This document shows, one piece after another, positions 7,071-13,907 of a stretch of 33,670 bases of DNA (position 1 is its first letter; each line of letters opens with the position of its first letter). The stretch is taken from NCBI GenBank assembly GCA_016870275.1, contig VGBZ01000027.1, forward strand, positions 1 through 33,670, in the 5' to 3' direction. The DNA comes from Actinomycetota bacterium (GTDB lineage Bacteria; Actinomycetota; Acidimicrobiia; Acidimicrobiales; Microtrichaceae). Below the pieces are notes generated by a model. That model was not told the DNA's origin. It saw nothing but the letters and a program-made list of their open reading frames with translations, and did no database searches. The position numbers were made by a program, and so were the translations under genes.

Positions 7071-8350
7071 GCACCAACGAGGAACTCTACGAGCGGGGAC
7101 TGCGTGTCATCCCGGGTGGGGTGAACTCGCCGGTACGGGCGTTCCGGTCCGTCGGCGGAACGCCGTACTTCGTCGCCCGGGCCGAGGGCCCGTACGTCTG
7201 GGACTGCGAGGGCCGGCAGCTCGTCGACATGGTCCAGAGCTACGGGGCGTCGATCCTCGGCCACGCTGACCCGCAGGTCGTCTCGGCGGTGCGCGAGGCG
7301 GCGGGGCGGGGCTCGACCTACGGCGCACCGACCGAGGGCGAGGTGCTCCTCGCCGAGGAACTCACTGCCCGGTACCCCGGGCTCGAGCAGGTGCGGCTCG
7401 TCAGTTCCGGGACCGAGGCCGCCATGTCGGCGTTGCGGCTCGCCCGGGGCGTCACCGGTCGATCCCGGGCCCTCAAGTTCTCGGGCAACTACCACGGTCA
7501 CTCCGACGCGCTGCTCGCTGCCGCCGGGTCCGGCGTGGCCGAGGGGGTGATCGGAACCGACGTCGTGCCCGACTCAGCCGGGGTGACGGCGGGTGCTGTC
7601 GTCGACACGATCGTCGCTCCGTACAACGTTGTGCCGACACTCGACGAGTCCGTGGCGGTCGTGTGCGTCGAGCCGGTCGCCGCCAACATGGGTCTGGTCC
7701 CGCCGGTACCGGGCTTCCTCGAGGGCCTTCGGGCCGAGTGCGATCGAGTCGGTGCGCTGTTGTTGTACGACGAGGTGATCACCGGGTGCCGGCTCGCTCC
7801 GGGTGGGGCGACAGAGCGTTTCGGCGTTCAACCGGACGTGTGGTGCTTCGGGAAGGTCATCGGCGGCGGGCTGCCCGTCGGGGCGTTCGGTGCGTCCGCC
7901 GACGTGATGGCTGCGCTCGCCCCGACCGGGCCCGTGTACCAGGCGGGGACGCTCTCGGGGAACCCGCTCGCCACAGCTGCGGGACTCACCGTGATGCAGG
8001 CACTCGACGCCGACGCCTACGAGCAACTCGAGACGACCGCCAAGGCGCTCGCCACCGGGCTGCGCCTGGCGTTCGACGCTGCCGGCGTCCCGGCGGTCGT
8101 CCCCCGTTGCGGCCCGCTGGTTGGGATCTTCTTCGGGAGCGAGGCCCCGATCGACTTCGACTCGGCGTCTGAGTCGGTGGCCATCGGTCGGTATCCGGCG
8201 TTCTTCCACGGGATGCTCGATCGGGGAGTGGCCTTGGCCCCGGGTCCGTACGAGATCATGTTCCCGTCGCTCGCTCACACCGATGCACACCTCGAGCAGG
8301 TCGTCGGGGTCGCCCACGAGGTGGCGACGGAGCTGGCACGGTCCGCTTGA
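7067..8350 (+). CDS. hemL: Glutamate-1-semialdehyde 2,1-aminomutase
   Basis: HemL is a PLP-dependent enzyme turning glutamate-1-semialdehyde into 5-aminolevulinate, the step between HemA and HemB. The 427-aa protein has the N-terminal P-G-G-V-N-S-P-V-R-A-F motif, V-S-S-G-T-E-A-A-M-S near residue 110 for the PLP phosphate, Y-H-G-H-S-D, D-E-V-I-T-G, and the PLP lysine Lys263 in F-G-K-V-I-G-G-G-L-P-V-G. The GTG at 7067 overlaps the hemB stop (GTGA); the longer open frame to 6959 lies within hemB. It is the last gene of the tetrapyrrole operon. The pathway is thus complete here to uroporphyrinogen III, with hemE and later steps outside the window. Confidence 0.96.
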   Translation: MSTNEELYERGLRVIPGGVNSPVRAFRSVGGTPYFVARAEGPYVWDCEGRQLVDMVQSYGASILGHADPQVVSAVREAAGRGSTYGAPTEGEVLLAEELTARYPGLEQVRLVSSGTEAAMSALRLARGVTGRSRALKFSGNYHGHSDALLAAAGSGVAEGVIGTDVVPDSAGVTAGAVVDTIVAPYNVVPTLDESVAVVCVEPVAANMGLVPPVPGFLEGLRAECDRVGALLLYDEVITGCRLAPGGATERFGVQPDVWCFGKVIGGGLPVGAFGASADVMAALAPTGPVYQAGTLSGNPLATAAGLTVMQALDADAYEQLETTAKALATGLRLAFDAAGVPAVVPRCGPLVGIFFGSEAPIDFDSASESVAIGRYPAFFHGMLDRGVALAPGPYEIMFPSLAHTDAHLEQVVGVAHEVATELARSA

Positions 8351-8389
8351 GTCGGTTGCGGCCGAGCCCACGCCGGGGACCTGATTCTC

Positions 8390-8395
8390 TAGGCT
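8390..8395 (+). promoter_or_regulatory. Predicted -10 box (leaderless)
   Basis: TAGGCT ends exactly 7 nt before the A of the ATG at 8402. It lies in the 51-bp gap after hemL. No ribosome binding site is seen between it and the start codon, so the mRNA probably begins at the AUG. Confidence 0.55.
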
Positions 8396-8401
8396 GATCC
8401 T

Positions 8402-9403
8402 ATGGGTGCTGGTGGATCGTCTGCGGTTGATCCGCCGCCGTCGCAGTGCAGAGCCGGGTCCGCCGGTGGGAACACCGCAGCGGCTCAGCCGCCGGGTCAG
8501 CCCGGCACGGGGTCACGATCCACGTCCGGGGCGGCGTCCGGAACGGCGCACGGGGCCCGTCCTGGAGGCTCGGCCGGCCGATCGGAGCGGCCCGACCTGG
8601 ATCGCGATGCCGCAGAGCGGGTGCTGCGCCGGGCAATTGCGTTGAGCGAACGGACCGCAGGACGCCACGACGGGATCGACCTCGGGTCGCTCCTCGCTGC
8701 CGCCGAGGAACTCGATCTCCCGACCGAAGGGGTCCACCGGGCGTTCGCCGAGGAGCAACTCGGTCTGCTCGATTGTGATGAACGACCCGCAGACCGCATC
8801 CTCGGACCTGATCAGGTCGCTGTCGCCCGGGTGGTCCGAGGGTCGCCTGAGGAGGTGCTCGACCGGATCGACGGGTGGATGCGTCACGGCCGGATTCTCC
8901 GTCGTCGACGACGCGACACCGGTCGTGCGGTCTACTCGAGACGGTCCGATCCCGTGGCGGTGGCGCAGCGGACGATCCGAGCGGCCCGCGGAAGCGAGCG
9001 GCTCGCCCGTGTCCGCCGTCTCGAGGTCGCTGTTGCTGCGGTCGCCGCCGACCGGACGCTCGTGGTGCTCCGGGTCGACACCTCGGCGAGTCGGGTCACA
9101 GCGGCAGTCGGTGCGGCGACCGTGGCCACCTCAGGAGTGCTGACCTCGGCGGTCGCTGCGGTGGAGTTCGTGCCGTGGGCGTGGCTCGGGGTGCCCGTGG
9201 CGGTCGCCGGTGGCGCCGGGGTGGCGGTGGCTCGCCGCGCCTGGCTCGCCGACGTCGACGAGGATCTCGAGTCGGTCCTCGACGGCGTGGCCTCGGGCGC
9301 TGCGCCGGTGTCGGTGATCAACACGATGGCGTCGCATCTGGCTGCGTCGGCGAGTCGGGTCGGAGTTCGTCGCCGGCCGGGTCCGACCGCCGACTCTCCC
9401 TGA
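8402..9403 (+). CDS. Unrecognised protein with two C-terminal membrane segments
   Basis: I do not recognise this 333-aa protein. Residues 1-60 are low-complexity (Gly, Ser, Ala, Pro, Arg). Residues about 65-125 look like a small helical domain (A-A-E-R-V-L-R-R-A-I then L-L-A-A-A-E-E-L-D-L-P), a pattern seen at the start of other bacterial membrane proteins of unknown role. A basic middle region (R-R-R-R-R-D near 165) follows, then two adjacent hydrophobic stretches at about 232-250 and 255-278, and a basic C terminus. The ATG is backed by the -10 box 7 nt upstream. GC at third codon positions is lower in the first 60 codons than later, so the N terminus is less certain. It is convergent with the minus-strand permease, 20 nt apart. 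Confidence 0.65.
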   Translation: MGAGGSSAVDPPPSQCRAGSAGGNTAAAQPPGQPGTGSRSTSGAASGTAHGARPGGSAGRSERPDLDRDAAERVLRRAIALSERTAGRHDGIDLGSLLAAAEELDLPTEGVHRAFAEEQLGLLDCDERPADRILGPDQVAVARVVRGSPEEVLDRIDGWMRHGRILRRRRRDTGRAVYSRRSDPVAVAQRTIRAARGSERLARVRRLEVAVAAVAADRTLVVLRVDTSASRVTAAVGAATVATSGVLTSAVAAVEFVPWAWLGVPVAVAGGAGVAVARRAWLADVDEDLESVLDGVASGAAPVSVINTMASHLAASASRVGVRRRPGPTADSP

Positions 9404-9423
9404 GCGGTTCGCCTGCTGGAGCG

Positions 9424-10635
9424 TCAGTTCTTCGGCTCGGGCCCGGCGTCGGGCACAGCGTGATCGTCTGGAGCAGCATCGCCGGCGTGGGTGATCACTG
9501 CGACGACGAGGCACCCGATGAACAACCCGATGAACACGCCGACCATGCCGTAGAGACTCGCCCCGAGCGCGATCGACACCACCGTGACGAGGACTCCGAC
9601 CCGCACCGACCGCTGGTTGATCCTCGGTTGGACGATCATCGAATCAGCAGCCTGCAGTCCGACTGCGGCGATCGTCGCGGCGGCAACTGCTGCCCCACCC
9701 TCCAGGGCCGCAACGGTGATCAGCGGGATGAACCCCAGCACGATCCCGACGCGTGGCACGAACGATGTCATCCCAGCGACCACTGCCAGCACTGCAGCGA
9801 GGTCGAGTTGCAGCACTTCGGCGAGGACGAACGCCGCAGCGCCGACGGCGAGCGCTCGCAGCGTCGTGAGACCGAGGTAGATGAGCGTCGAGCGGTGGGC
9901 GGCTGCGAGCACCTCGCTGGCCCGCTCCTGTCCGTTGGCCGGCATGAGTCCAACGGTGCCGGCCACCATGGCCGGACCGACGAAGACCATCATCACGGCG
10001 AGCACCCACACGATGAACGCCGAGGACAGCCGACCACCCACCGCGGAGGCCAGACCGGGAAGGTCGGCGCCGCCCAGATCGAACGTCCGGGCGATCGCCG
10101 CAGTGGTCTGGCGGACCTGTTCGGAGAATCGAAGGTCGGCGAGGATCGGTCCGAGTGGTTCGGAGTTCTCGAGGTCCTCCGCAGCACGCGGCGCCTGTTC
10201 GACCAGACGGACGCTCTCTGAGTGGACCTCGGAGAAGCCGACCGCAGCGAGTCCGACGACGGCCCCCACTGCGAGTGCGGTGATGACGAGGACTGCAAAC
10301 CATTCGGGGATCCGGCGACCGAGCCGGAGGACCGCAGGTCGGGCGAGCGCAGCGACCACCGCGGCTTCGAGGAACGAGACCAGTGGATGGACCGCCCGCA
10401 GGGCCACCGCCCCGATGGCGAGGGCGACGGCGACGATCAGGACCGCACGGACGATGGAGCTGACGCTGAGGCGCAGGACCGGATGGTCGGTGGCAGGCTC
10501 GCTGTCGGTCCCGGCTGCGGTGAGGGTGCCGATGGCGGTCCCGAGTCCCGTGGAGGTTCCGGGCCCGGTCGTGAGCGGGCCTTCGGATCCGTCCTCGCTC
10601 CGTCGTTCCGGCGTGTCGTTCCGCTGATCGGCGAT
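9424..10635 (-). CDS. AI-2E family (PF01594-type) transporter, likely non-standard start
   Basis: This is a multi-pass inner-membrane permease of the AI-2E family, whose members include autoinducer-2 exporters and Na+(Li+)/H+ antiporters; the substrate here is unknown. Late membrane segments carry the family-like S-F-V-P-R-V-G-I-V-L-G-F-I-P and a P-R-I-N-Q-R-S loop. The first standard start codon is the GTG at 10407 (327 aa), but that cuts through membrane segment 1 (A-V-L-I-V-A-V-A-L-A-I-G-A-V). The frame stays open upstream to a TAG at 10646-10648, with high GC3 codons and no ATG, GTG or TTG. An ATC at 10635 lies 7 nt after a -10 box and would give M-A-D-Q-R-N-D-T-P and 403 aa, close to the 395 aa of the divergent paralogue. 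The stop is certain; the start is inferred. Confidence 0.75.
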   Translation of the reverse strand: MADQRNDTPERRSEDGSEGPLTTGPGTSTGLGTAIGTLTAAGTDSEPATDHPVLRLSVSSIVRAVLIVAVALAIGAVALRAVHPLVSFLEAAVVAALARPAVLRLGRRIPEWFAVLVITALAVGAVVGLAAVGFSEVHSESVRLVEQAPRAAEDLENSEPLGPILADLRFSEQVRQTTAAIARTFDLGGADLPGLASAVGGRLSSAFIVWVLAVMMVFVGPAMVAGTVGLMPANGQERASEVLAAAHRSTLIYLGLTTLRALAVGAAAFVLAEVLQLDLAAVLAVVAGMTSFVPRVGIVLGFIPLITVAALEGGAAVAAATIAAVGLQAADSMIVQPRINQRSVRVGVLVTVVSIALGASLYGMVGVFIGLFIGCLVVAVITHAGDAAPDDHAVPDAGPEPKN

Positions 10636-10641
10636 GAGGTG

Positions 10642-10647
10642 AGCCTA
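10642..10647 (-). promoter_or_regulatory. Predicted -10 box of the minus-strand permease
   Basis: Read on the minus strand this is TAGGCT, the same hexamer as before hemB and the gene at 8402. Transcription would start at 10635, the position of the proposed ATC codon. It shares two base pairs with the plus-strand -10 box at 10646-10651. Confidence 0.5.
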
Positions 10648-10651
10648 GAGT
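10646..10651 (+). promoter_or_regulatory. Predicted -10 box of the plus-strand permease
   Basis: TAGAGT ends 7 nt before the GTG at 10658, predicting a leaderless mRNA. It overlaps the minus-strand -10 box, so the two permease genes seem to be driven from one divergent promoter. Confidence 0.55.
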
Positions 10652-10657
10652 CGCCGT

Positions 10658-11845
10658 GTGCCCCCTGAGTGGGATCGATCCCCTGTGATCGTCGTCGACC
10701 TCGACTGGCGCAGCGTGGTCTGGATGCTCGTGGCACTCGTTGCCCTCGGGTTCGTCGTGACGGTGCTGGGCATCGCCACGCCTGTGGTGCTGCTCGTGGT
10801 CGTCGCCACGTTCGTTGCGCTGGCGCTCGACCCGATCGTGACCACACTGGAACGTCGTGGTGAACGGACTGGCTGGCCGAGCCGGGGGTGGGCGGTAGGA
10901 ATCGTCGCTGCTGTTGCGTTTCTCGCCGTTGGGCTCTTCGCCGCCTTCGCCGGCCCGGAACTCGTCCGGCAGACCCGGGCCTTGAGCGTCGATCTTCCAC
11001 GGACAGCCGAGTCGATGACGGATCTACCGCTCGTGGGCGGGTGGTTGCGCAACGCCGATGCCCCGTCGCAGGTGAGCGAGTTCATCGACTCGATCCCCAA
11101 GAAGATCCAGGCGACGGACGCCAACCTCTCTGCGGTCGCCGAGGGATTCGGTCTCGGTCTGGGCGTGGTCGTGTTGTTGCTGGTGCTCATCGGTGGGGTG
11201 CTCTTCGACGGCCCCCGGCTGATTGGAATCGTCCGACAGGCCGTCCCGGCGAACCACCGCCAGCGACTCGACTCCTTCGGCCGCATCGTCTACGAGGTCA
11301 TCGCCCGGTACTTCGCCGGGAGCCTGTTGATCGCACTCATCAACGGCGTGTGGGTGACGATCAGCGCACTCGTCGCCCGGGTGCCGCTCGCTCCGGTGCT
11401 CGGGCTGTGGGCCGCCGTCACGTCGCTCATCCCCCAGATCGGTGGCCTGTTGGGGTTCGCCCTGGTGGCGCTGGTGAGCCTGACCGCCGGGTTGGTCCCA
11501 GCGATCATCATGTGTCTGTCGTTCCTCGTGATCATGCTGGTCACCAACCATGCCCTGCAGCCGCTGATCGTCGGCCGGGCGGTCAGCCTCTCGGCACCGA
11601 CGACCATGCTGGCGACGATCGTCGGTCTGACCGTGGCGAGCATTCCCGGCGCTCTCTTCGCCGTGCCCATCGCGGGTGCGGTCAAAGCCGTTGTGCAGCA
11701 TCTCCGTGGGATCGACCCGGCGCCACGGCCCGAGGGCACCGGGCTCCTCGATCGACTTCGTCGCCACCGCCATTCGGGCGAGGAGCCTGATCCCGACGGC
11801 GACCCCGACGGGGATTCCGACAGGTCTGCTGCGAAGCTGCGCTGA
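10658..11845 (+). CDS. AI-2E family (PF01594-type) transporter
   Basis: A 395-aa inner-membrane permease of the same family as its divergent neighbour. Hydrophobic segments lie near residues 20-65 (two), 75-95, 155-185, 220-240, 245-300 (two to three) and 320-345. The family-like S-L-I-P-Q-I-G-G-L-L-G-F loop comes before the late segments and is followed by N-H-A-L-Q-P-L-I-V-G-R-A-V, near the conserved N-x-x-x-x-P of the family. The C-terminal 45 residues are charged (many Asp and Arg) and probably cytoplasmic. The GTG at 10658 is supported by the -10 box 7 nt upstream. The transported substrate cannot be inferred. It converges with the next minus-strand gene across a 32-nt gap with no convincing terminator. 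Confidence 0.88.
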   Translation: MPPEWDRSPVIVVDLDWRSVVWMLVALVALGFVVTVLGIATPVVLLVVVATFVALALDPIVTTLERRGERTGWPSRGWAVGIVAAVAFLAVGLFAAFAGPELVRQTRALSVDLPRTAESMTDLPLVGGWLRNADAPSQVSEFIDSIPKKIQATDANLSAVAEGFGLGLGVVVLLLVLIGGVLFDGPRLIGIVRQAVPANHRQRLDSFGRIVYEVIARYFAGSLLIALINGVWVTISALVARVPLAPVLGLWAAVTSLIPQIGGLLGFALVALVSLTAGLVPAIIMCLSFLVIMLVTNHALQPLIVGRAVSLSAPTTMLATIVGLTVASIPGALFAVPIAGAVKAVVQHLRGIDPAPRPEGTGLLDRLRRHRHSGEEPDPDGDPDGDSDRSAAKLR

Positions 11846-11877
11846 GGTCTGGACTGCCGAGCGGAGTCCGGCTCGAT

Positions 11878-12438
11878 TCAGACTGCCTGGAGAGTCAGGC
11901 GGACTCGCAGCCGCTCACCCTCGGGTGTCACCTCGAGCGCCCGGTTGATCCCGTTGCGCACATCTGCGGAGCCGCTGATCGGAGTTCCGGGGTTCAGCTT
12001 CCACAGGGGAGAGGAGTGGAGGATGGGTCGGGCACCCTCGGCGAGCGGCGGCAGACCCGACCCCGACACCAGCGCACCGGCCTGGTCTGTGTCGATCGTA
12101 AAGGTCACGTCGAGTTGGCGGTCACCGTCGAGCCGGGCGGTGAGGAAGTCCTGTGCCCCGTCGGGCACGTCGACGCCGCTGAACGACTCGACACCGGCGA
12201 GCGAGAGGTCGCTCAGTGCGAGTGTCGGAGTCGGACGACTCGGCACCGTGTTCGGACCGGGCTCGTCGGATCCTCCGCCCGTGATCACGAGACACCCGCC
12301 GATGAGCAGACCGATCAGCAGCAGACCGAGAACTGCGAGTCGACCGGGTGATGGAACCGCAACCCGGCTCTGTGGTTGCGGGTGGGTGTCCTCCGGTTGG
12401 TCGGTCGATTCGCTCAGACCGGGGGCTCCGCTGTCCAC
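11878..12438 (-). CDS. Unrecognised membrane-anchored or lipoprotein-like protein
   Basis: I do not recognise this 186-aa protein. After a hydrophilic Pro/Gln/Asp-rich stretch of about 30 residues it has one hydrophobic segment (about residues 33-52) ending L-L-I-G-G-C, then a soluble extracytoplasmic domain rich in beta-like sequence. The cysteine looks like a lipobox cysteine (I-G-G-C), but the long N-terminal stretch before the hydrophobic segment argues for a plain membrane anchor. It is co-directional with, and overlaps the end of, the cytochrome c gene, so the two are probably cotranscribed. The GTG at 12438 is the only standard start available; a CTG at 12417, overlapping the previous stop as CTGA and 8 nt after a GGAG, would give M-S-E-S-T-D-Q-P and is a serious alternative. 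Confidence 0.7.
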   Translation of the reverse strand: MDSGAPGLSESTDQPEDTHPQPQSRVAVPSPGRLAVLGLLLIGLLIGGCLVITGGGSDEPGPNTVPSRPTPTLALSDLSLAGVESFSGVDVPDGAQDFLTARLDGDRQLDVTFTIDTDQAGALVSGSGLPPLAEGARPILHSSPLWKLNPGTPISGSADVRNGINRALEVTPEGERLRVRLTLQAV

Positions 12439-13160
12439 TCCTCGAGCACCTTCTCGTACTCCGCTGCCTGATCGGGCAGGAACTCCTCCATGGTGGCGGC
12501 GAAGTCCTTGGACCACTTCTCCGCCTCGAACGCCTCGCCGTTGAACAGTCGTTCGTGGAGCGTCACCGCCATGATCTCCTCGGGGTCGAGGGACGCTTCG
12601 AACGCCGGCATGCCTCCCTTGAACGGCGTGCCGTTCTCCCAGGTGGTCTGACCGGCTTTCCTCCAGCCATCGGAGCCGAGGGCGATCCAGGCGACCTGCT
12701 TTGCGGGCGTGGGCCAGACCTTGGTCACGGCGGTGTCGCCGATCAGCGCGGGGATGTTCCCGTTGCCGCCGCCTCCGGCGCCGTGGCAACCAGCGCAACC
12801 CTTGCCGGCGTAGACCTCATCACCGAGTGTCACGGGGGAGTCCTTGGGGGTGGGCGGATCCAGCGTGAGGGCGTACAGCACGGCCCAGAACGGCAACAGG
12901 GCCAGTACCGGGACGGCCCAGTAGGGGATCTTCTTCCGTTGCTTGGCCGCATCGACCCATGGAGGCGTGGGCTCCACCGCAGCAGGAGTCACCACGGCTG
13001 GAGCAGCGGCAGCCGTTGGTGCCGGGGCCGAACTCTCCGTCGCTGCAACCGGTGCTGCCGAGGCCGCCTCGGGGACCGGTGTGGCATCACCGCCGTCGCC
13101 GGAGAGGGCGGCGCGCCGAGCGCGACTCCGGGCCAACAGGTGTTCGGGTACTTCGCTCAA
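12414..13160 (-). CDS. Membrane-anchored mono-haem cytochrome c
   Basis: This 248-aa protein carries one c-type haem site, C-A-G-C-H at residues 122-126, with a likely axial methionine Met184 in G-G-M-P-A-F. One membrane segment (about 79-99) anchors it, placing the haem domain outside the cytoplasm, so it could pass electrons from the bc complex to an oxidase. The first 70 residues are Ala/Pro-rich and begin M-S-E-V-P-E-H-L-L-A-R-S, nearly the same as the start of the subunit-IV-like cytochrome b protein at 15222. That match, plus GGAGG (13166-13170) 5 nt upstream, fixes the start as the TTG at 13160; the longer frame to 13424 runs through the promoter region of the divergent operon. The C-terminal helix is charged and unfamiliar. 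Confidence 0.85.
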   Translation of the reverse strand: MSEVPEHLLARSRARRAALSGDGGDATPVPEAASAAPVAATESSAPAPTAAAAPAVVTPAAVEPTPPWVDAAKQRKKIPYWAVPVLALLPFWAVLYALTLDPPTPKDSPVTLGDEVYAGKGCAGCHGAGGGGNGNIPALIGDTAVTKVWPTPAKQVAWIALGSDGWRKAGQTTWENGTPFKGGMPAFEASLDPEEIMAVTLHERLFNGEAFEAEKWSKDFAATMEEFLPDQAAEYEKVLEEWTAEPPV

Positions 13161-13165
13161 CGCTG

Positions 13166-13170
13166 CCTCC
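13166..13170 (-). promoter_or_regulatory. Ribosome binding site for the TTG-started cytochrome c
   Basis: GGAGG on the minus strand, 5 nt before the TTG at 13160. Together with the conserved N-terminal peptide it decides this rare start codon. Confidence 0.65.
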
Positions 13171-13204
13171 GCGGCGGATGGGGGACGACGGGATGAACCT
13201 GCCC

Positions 13205-13210
13205 ACTCTA
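13205..13210 (-). promoter_or_regulatory. Predicted -10 box for the minus-strand cytochrome c gene
   Basis: TAGAGT on the minus strand, with TTGTCC at 13230-13235 as a possible -35 box after a 19-bp spacer. The predicted transcript start near 13198 leaves a leader of about 38 nt that includes the GGAGG site, unlike the leaderless genes elsewhere in the window. Confidence 0.4.
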
Positions 13211-13370
13211 CGCCGTCGGCGTGGGTCGAGGACAAGCGACGAGGGTCCCGATCACGCTTCGGTCGGGTGTCACAGCGAGGGCACGAACTGGGCTGCGGAT
13301 GTGCCAGTGAGCCCCGTCGGGTGGTAGACCAAAGGCACGCCGACGATCCCTCCGGACACCGTCGGAGAGG

Positions 13371-13376
13371 TACATT
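13371..13376 (+). promoter_or_regulatory. Predicted -10 box of the cytochrome bc operon
   Basis: TACATT fits TANNNT. The predicted transcript start is about 13383, leaving a 23-nt leader with a GGAGG site before the GTG at 13406. It overlaps the palindrome at 13375-13392. No clear -35 box is seen. Confidence 0.4.
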
Positions 13377-13392
13377 GTGAGAACTTTCACGA
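13375..13392 (+). promoter_or_regulatory. Candidate Rex (or CRP-family) operator
   Basis: The 18-bp site TTGTGAG-AACT-TTCACGA matches the known Rex consensus TTGTGAA-N4-TTCACAA at 12 of 14 specified positions, with the core TGTGA-N6-TCAC intact. It covers the predicted transcription start of the bc operon, where a bound repressor would block initiation. The consensus of CRP/FNR-family proteins, TGTGA-N6-TCACA, is nearly the same, so the binding protein cannot be decided by sequence. Rex is encoded in this window and respiratory genes are typical Rex targets, which favours Rex. Confidence 0.5.
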
Positions 13393-13405
13393 GCGGAGGC
13401 CGAAT

Positions 13406-13843
13406 GTGGTTGCGTTCCTGACATCGCTGCTGCTGACAGTGATCATGGTGGCGCCGATCTTCCCGTACGCCAAGCGCCGTCCGGTCGGTACCACGCTGAC
13501 GTGGGGCGAGGCCATCCTCGGTGGCACCTATATCTTCTTCGTGCTCTTCTGGATCTACGGCGTGGTTCCTCACCATTGGCTCACCTGGGCCGACTCCGAG
13601 TTGAACTGGCGCCCGGACACCATCTGGCTCGGACCCGGCGGTTCGCTGCTCGAGGTGTTCCCCGTGCAGGTCTCCGCCCAGGTGGTGCGGGACATCATCG
13701 CCACGCTCATCTACGTCGTGTTCCTCGGCGGCCAGATGTGGATGTGGGCGTGGTGGCAGAACCGTGGCGTGCGCGCCGAGAAACTCGCAGCCATCGAACC
13801 GACGTCGACCTACGGTCGCCCACTCATGAAGCGGGCCGGGTGA
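13406..13843 (+). CDS. Small membrane protein of the cytochrome bc operon, function unknown
   Basis: A 145-aa protein with three hydrophobic segments (about residues 2-21, 33-53 and 92-115), the last rich in Trp and Met (Q-M-W-M-W-A-W-W). A conserved-looking loop, V-V-P-H-H-W-L-T-W-A-D-S, contains two His that could face the outside. I do not recognise a family. It is the first gene of the bc operon, with GGAGG (13395-13399) 6 nt before the GTG; an overlapping ATG at 13404 is in another frame. Its place before the ferredoxin and cytochrome b suggests an accessory subunit or assembly factor, by inference only. Confidence 0.75.
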   Translation: MVAFLTSLLLTVIMVAPIFPYAKRRPVGTTLTWGEAILGGTYIFFVLFWIYGVVPHHWLTWADSELNWRPDTIWLGPGGSLLEVFPVQVSAQVVRDIIATLIYVVFLGGQMWMWAWWQNRGVRAEKLAAIEPTSTYGRPLMKRAG

Positions 13844-13907
13844 TCGTCGTGAGCACACCATCCGAGCGCAACTGCACCACTGAGACGAGCAGGGGAGGAG
13901 CCAGGCC

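Noticed and set aside
8406-8645. Alternative frame at the 5' end of the gene at 8402, hinting at a frameshift
   Set aside because: This frame has higher GC3 than the called frame for about 60 codons, but its product shows no domain and ends at a stop; the called frame has the -10/ATG geometry. Left as an uncertainty of the N terminus.
9404-9423. Terminator between the convergent genes at 8402 and 9424
   Set aside because: The gap is only 20 nt and has no hairpin.
11846-11877. Terminator between the convergent permease and unknown-protein genes
   Set aside because: Only a 5-bp stem (GGACT/AGTCC, 11851-11869) with a 9-base loop and no T-run; too weak to call.
12348-13196. Long plus-strand open frame (282 codons) opposite the cytochrome c gene
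   Set aside because: It is the complement of a gene with a haem motif, membrane anchor and ribosome binding site; its own translation is Arg/Gly-rich without recognisable motifs.
13350-13367. Inverted repeat CTCCG-N8-CGGAG in the bc-operon control region
   Set aside because: Five-bp GC-rich arms are expected by chance in this composition, and no known operator fits.
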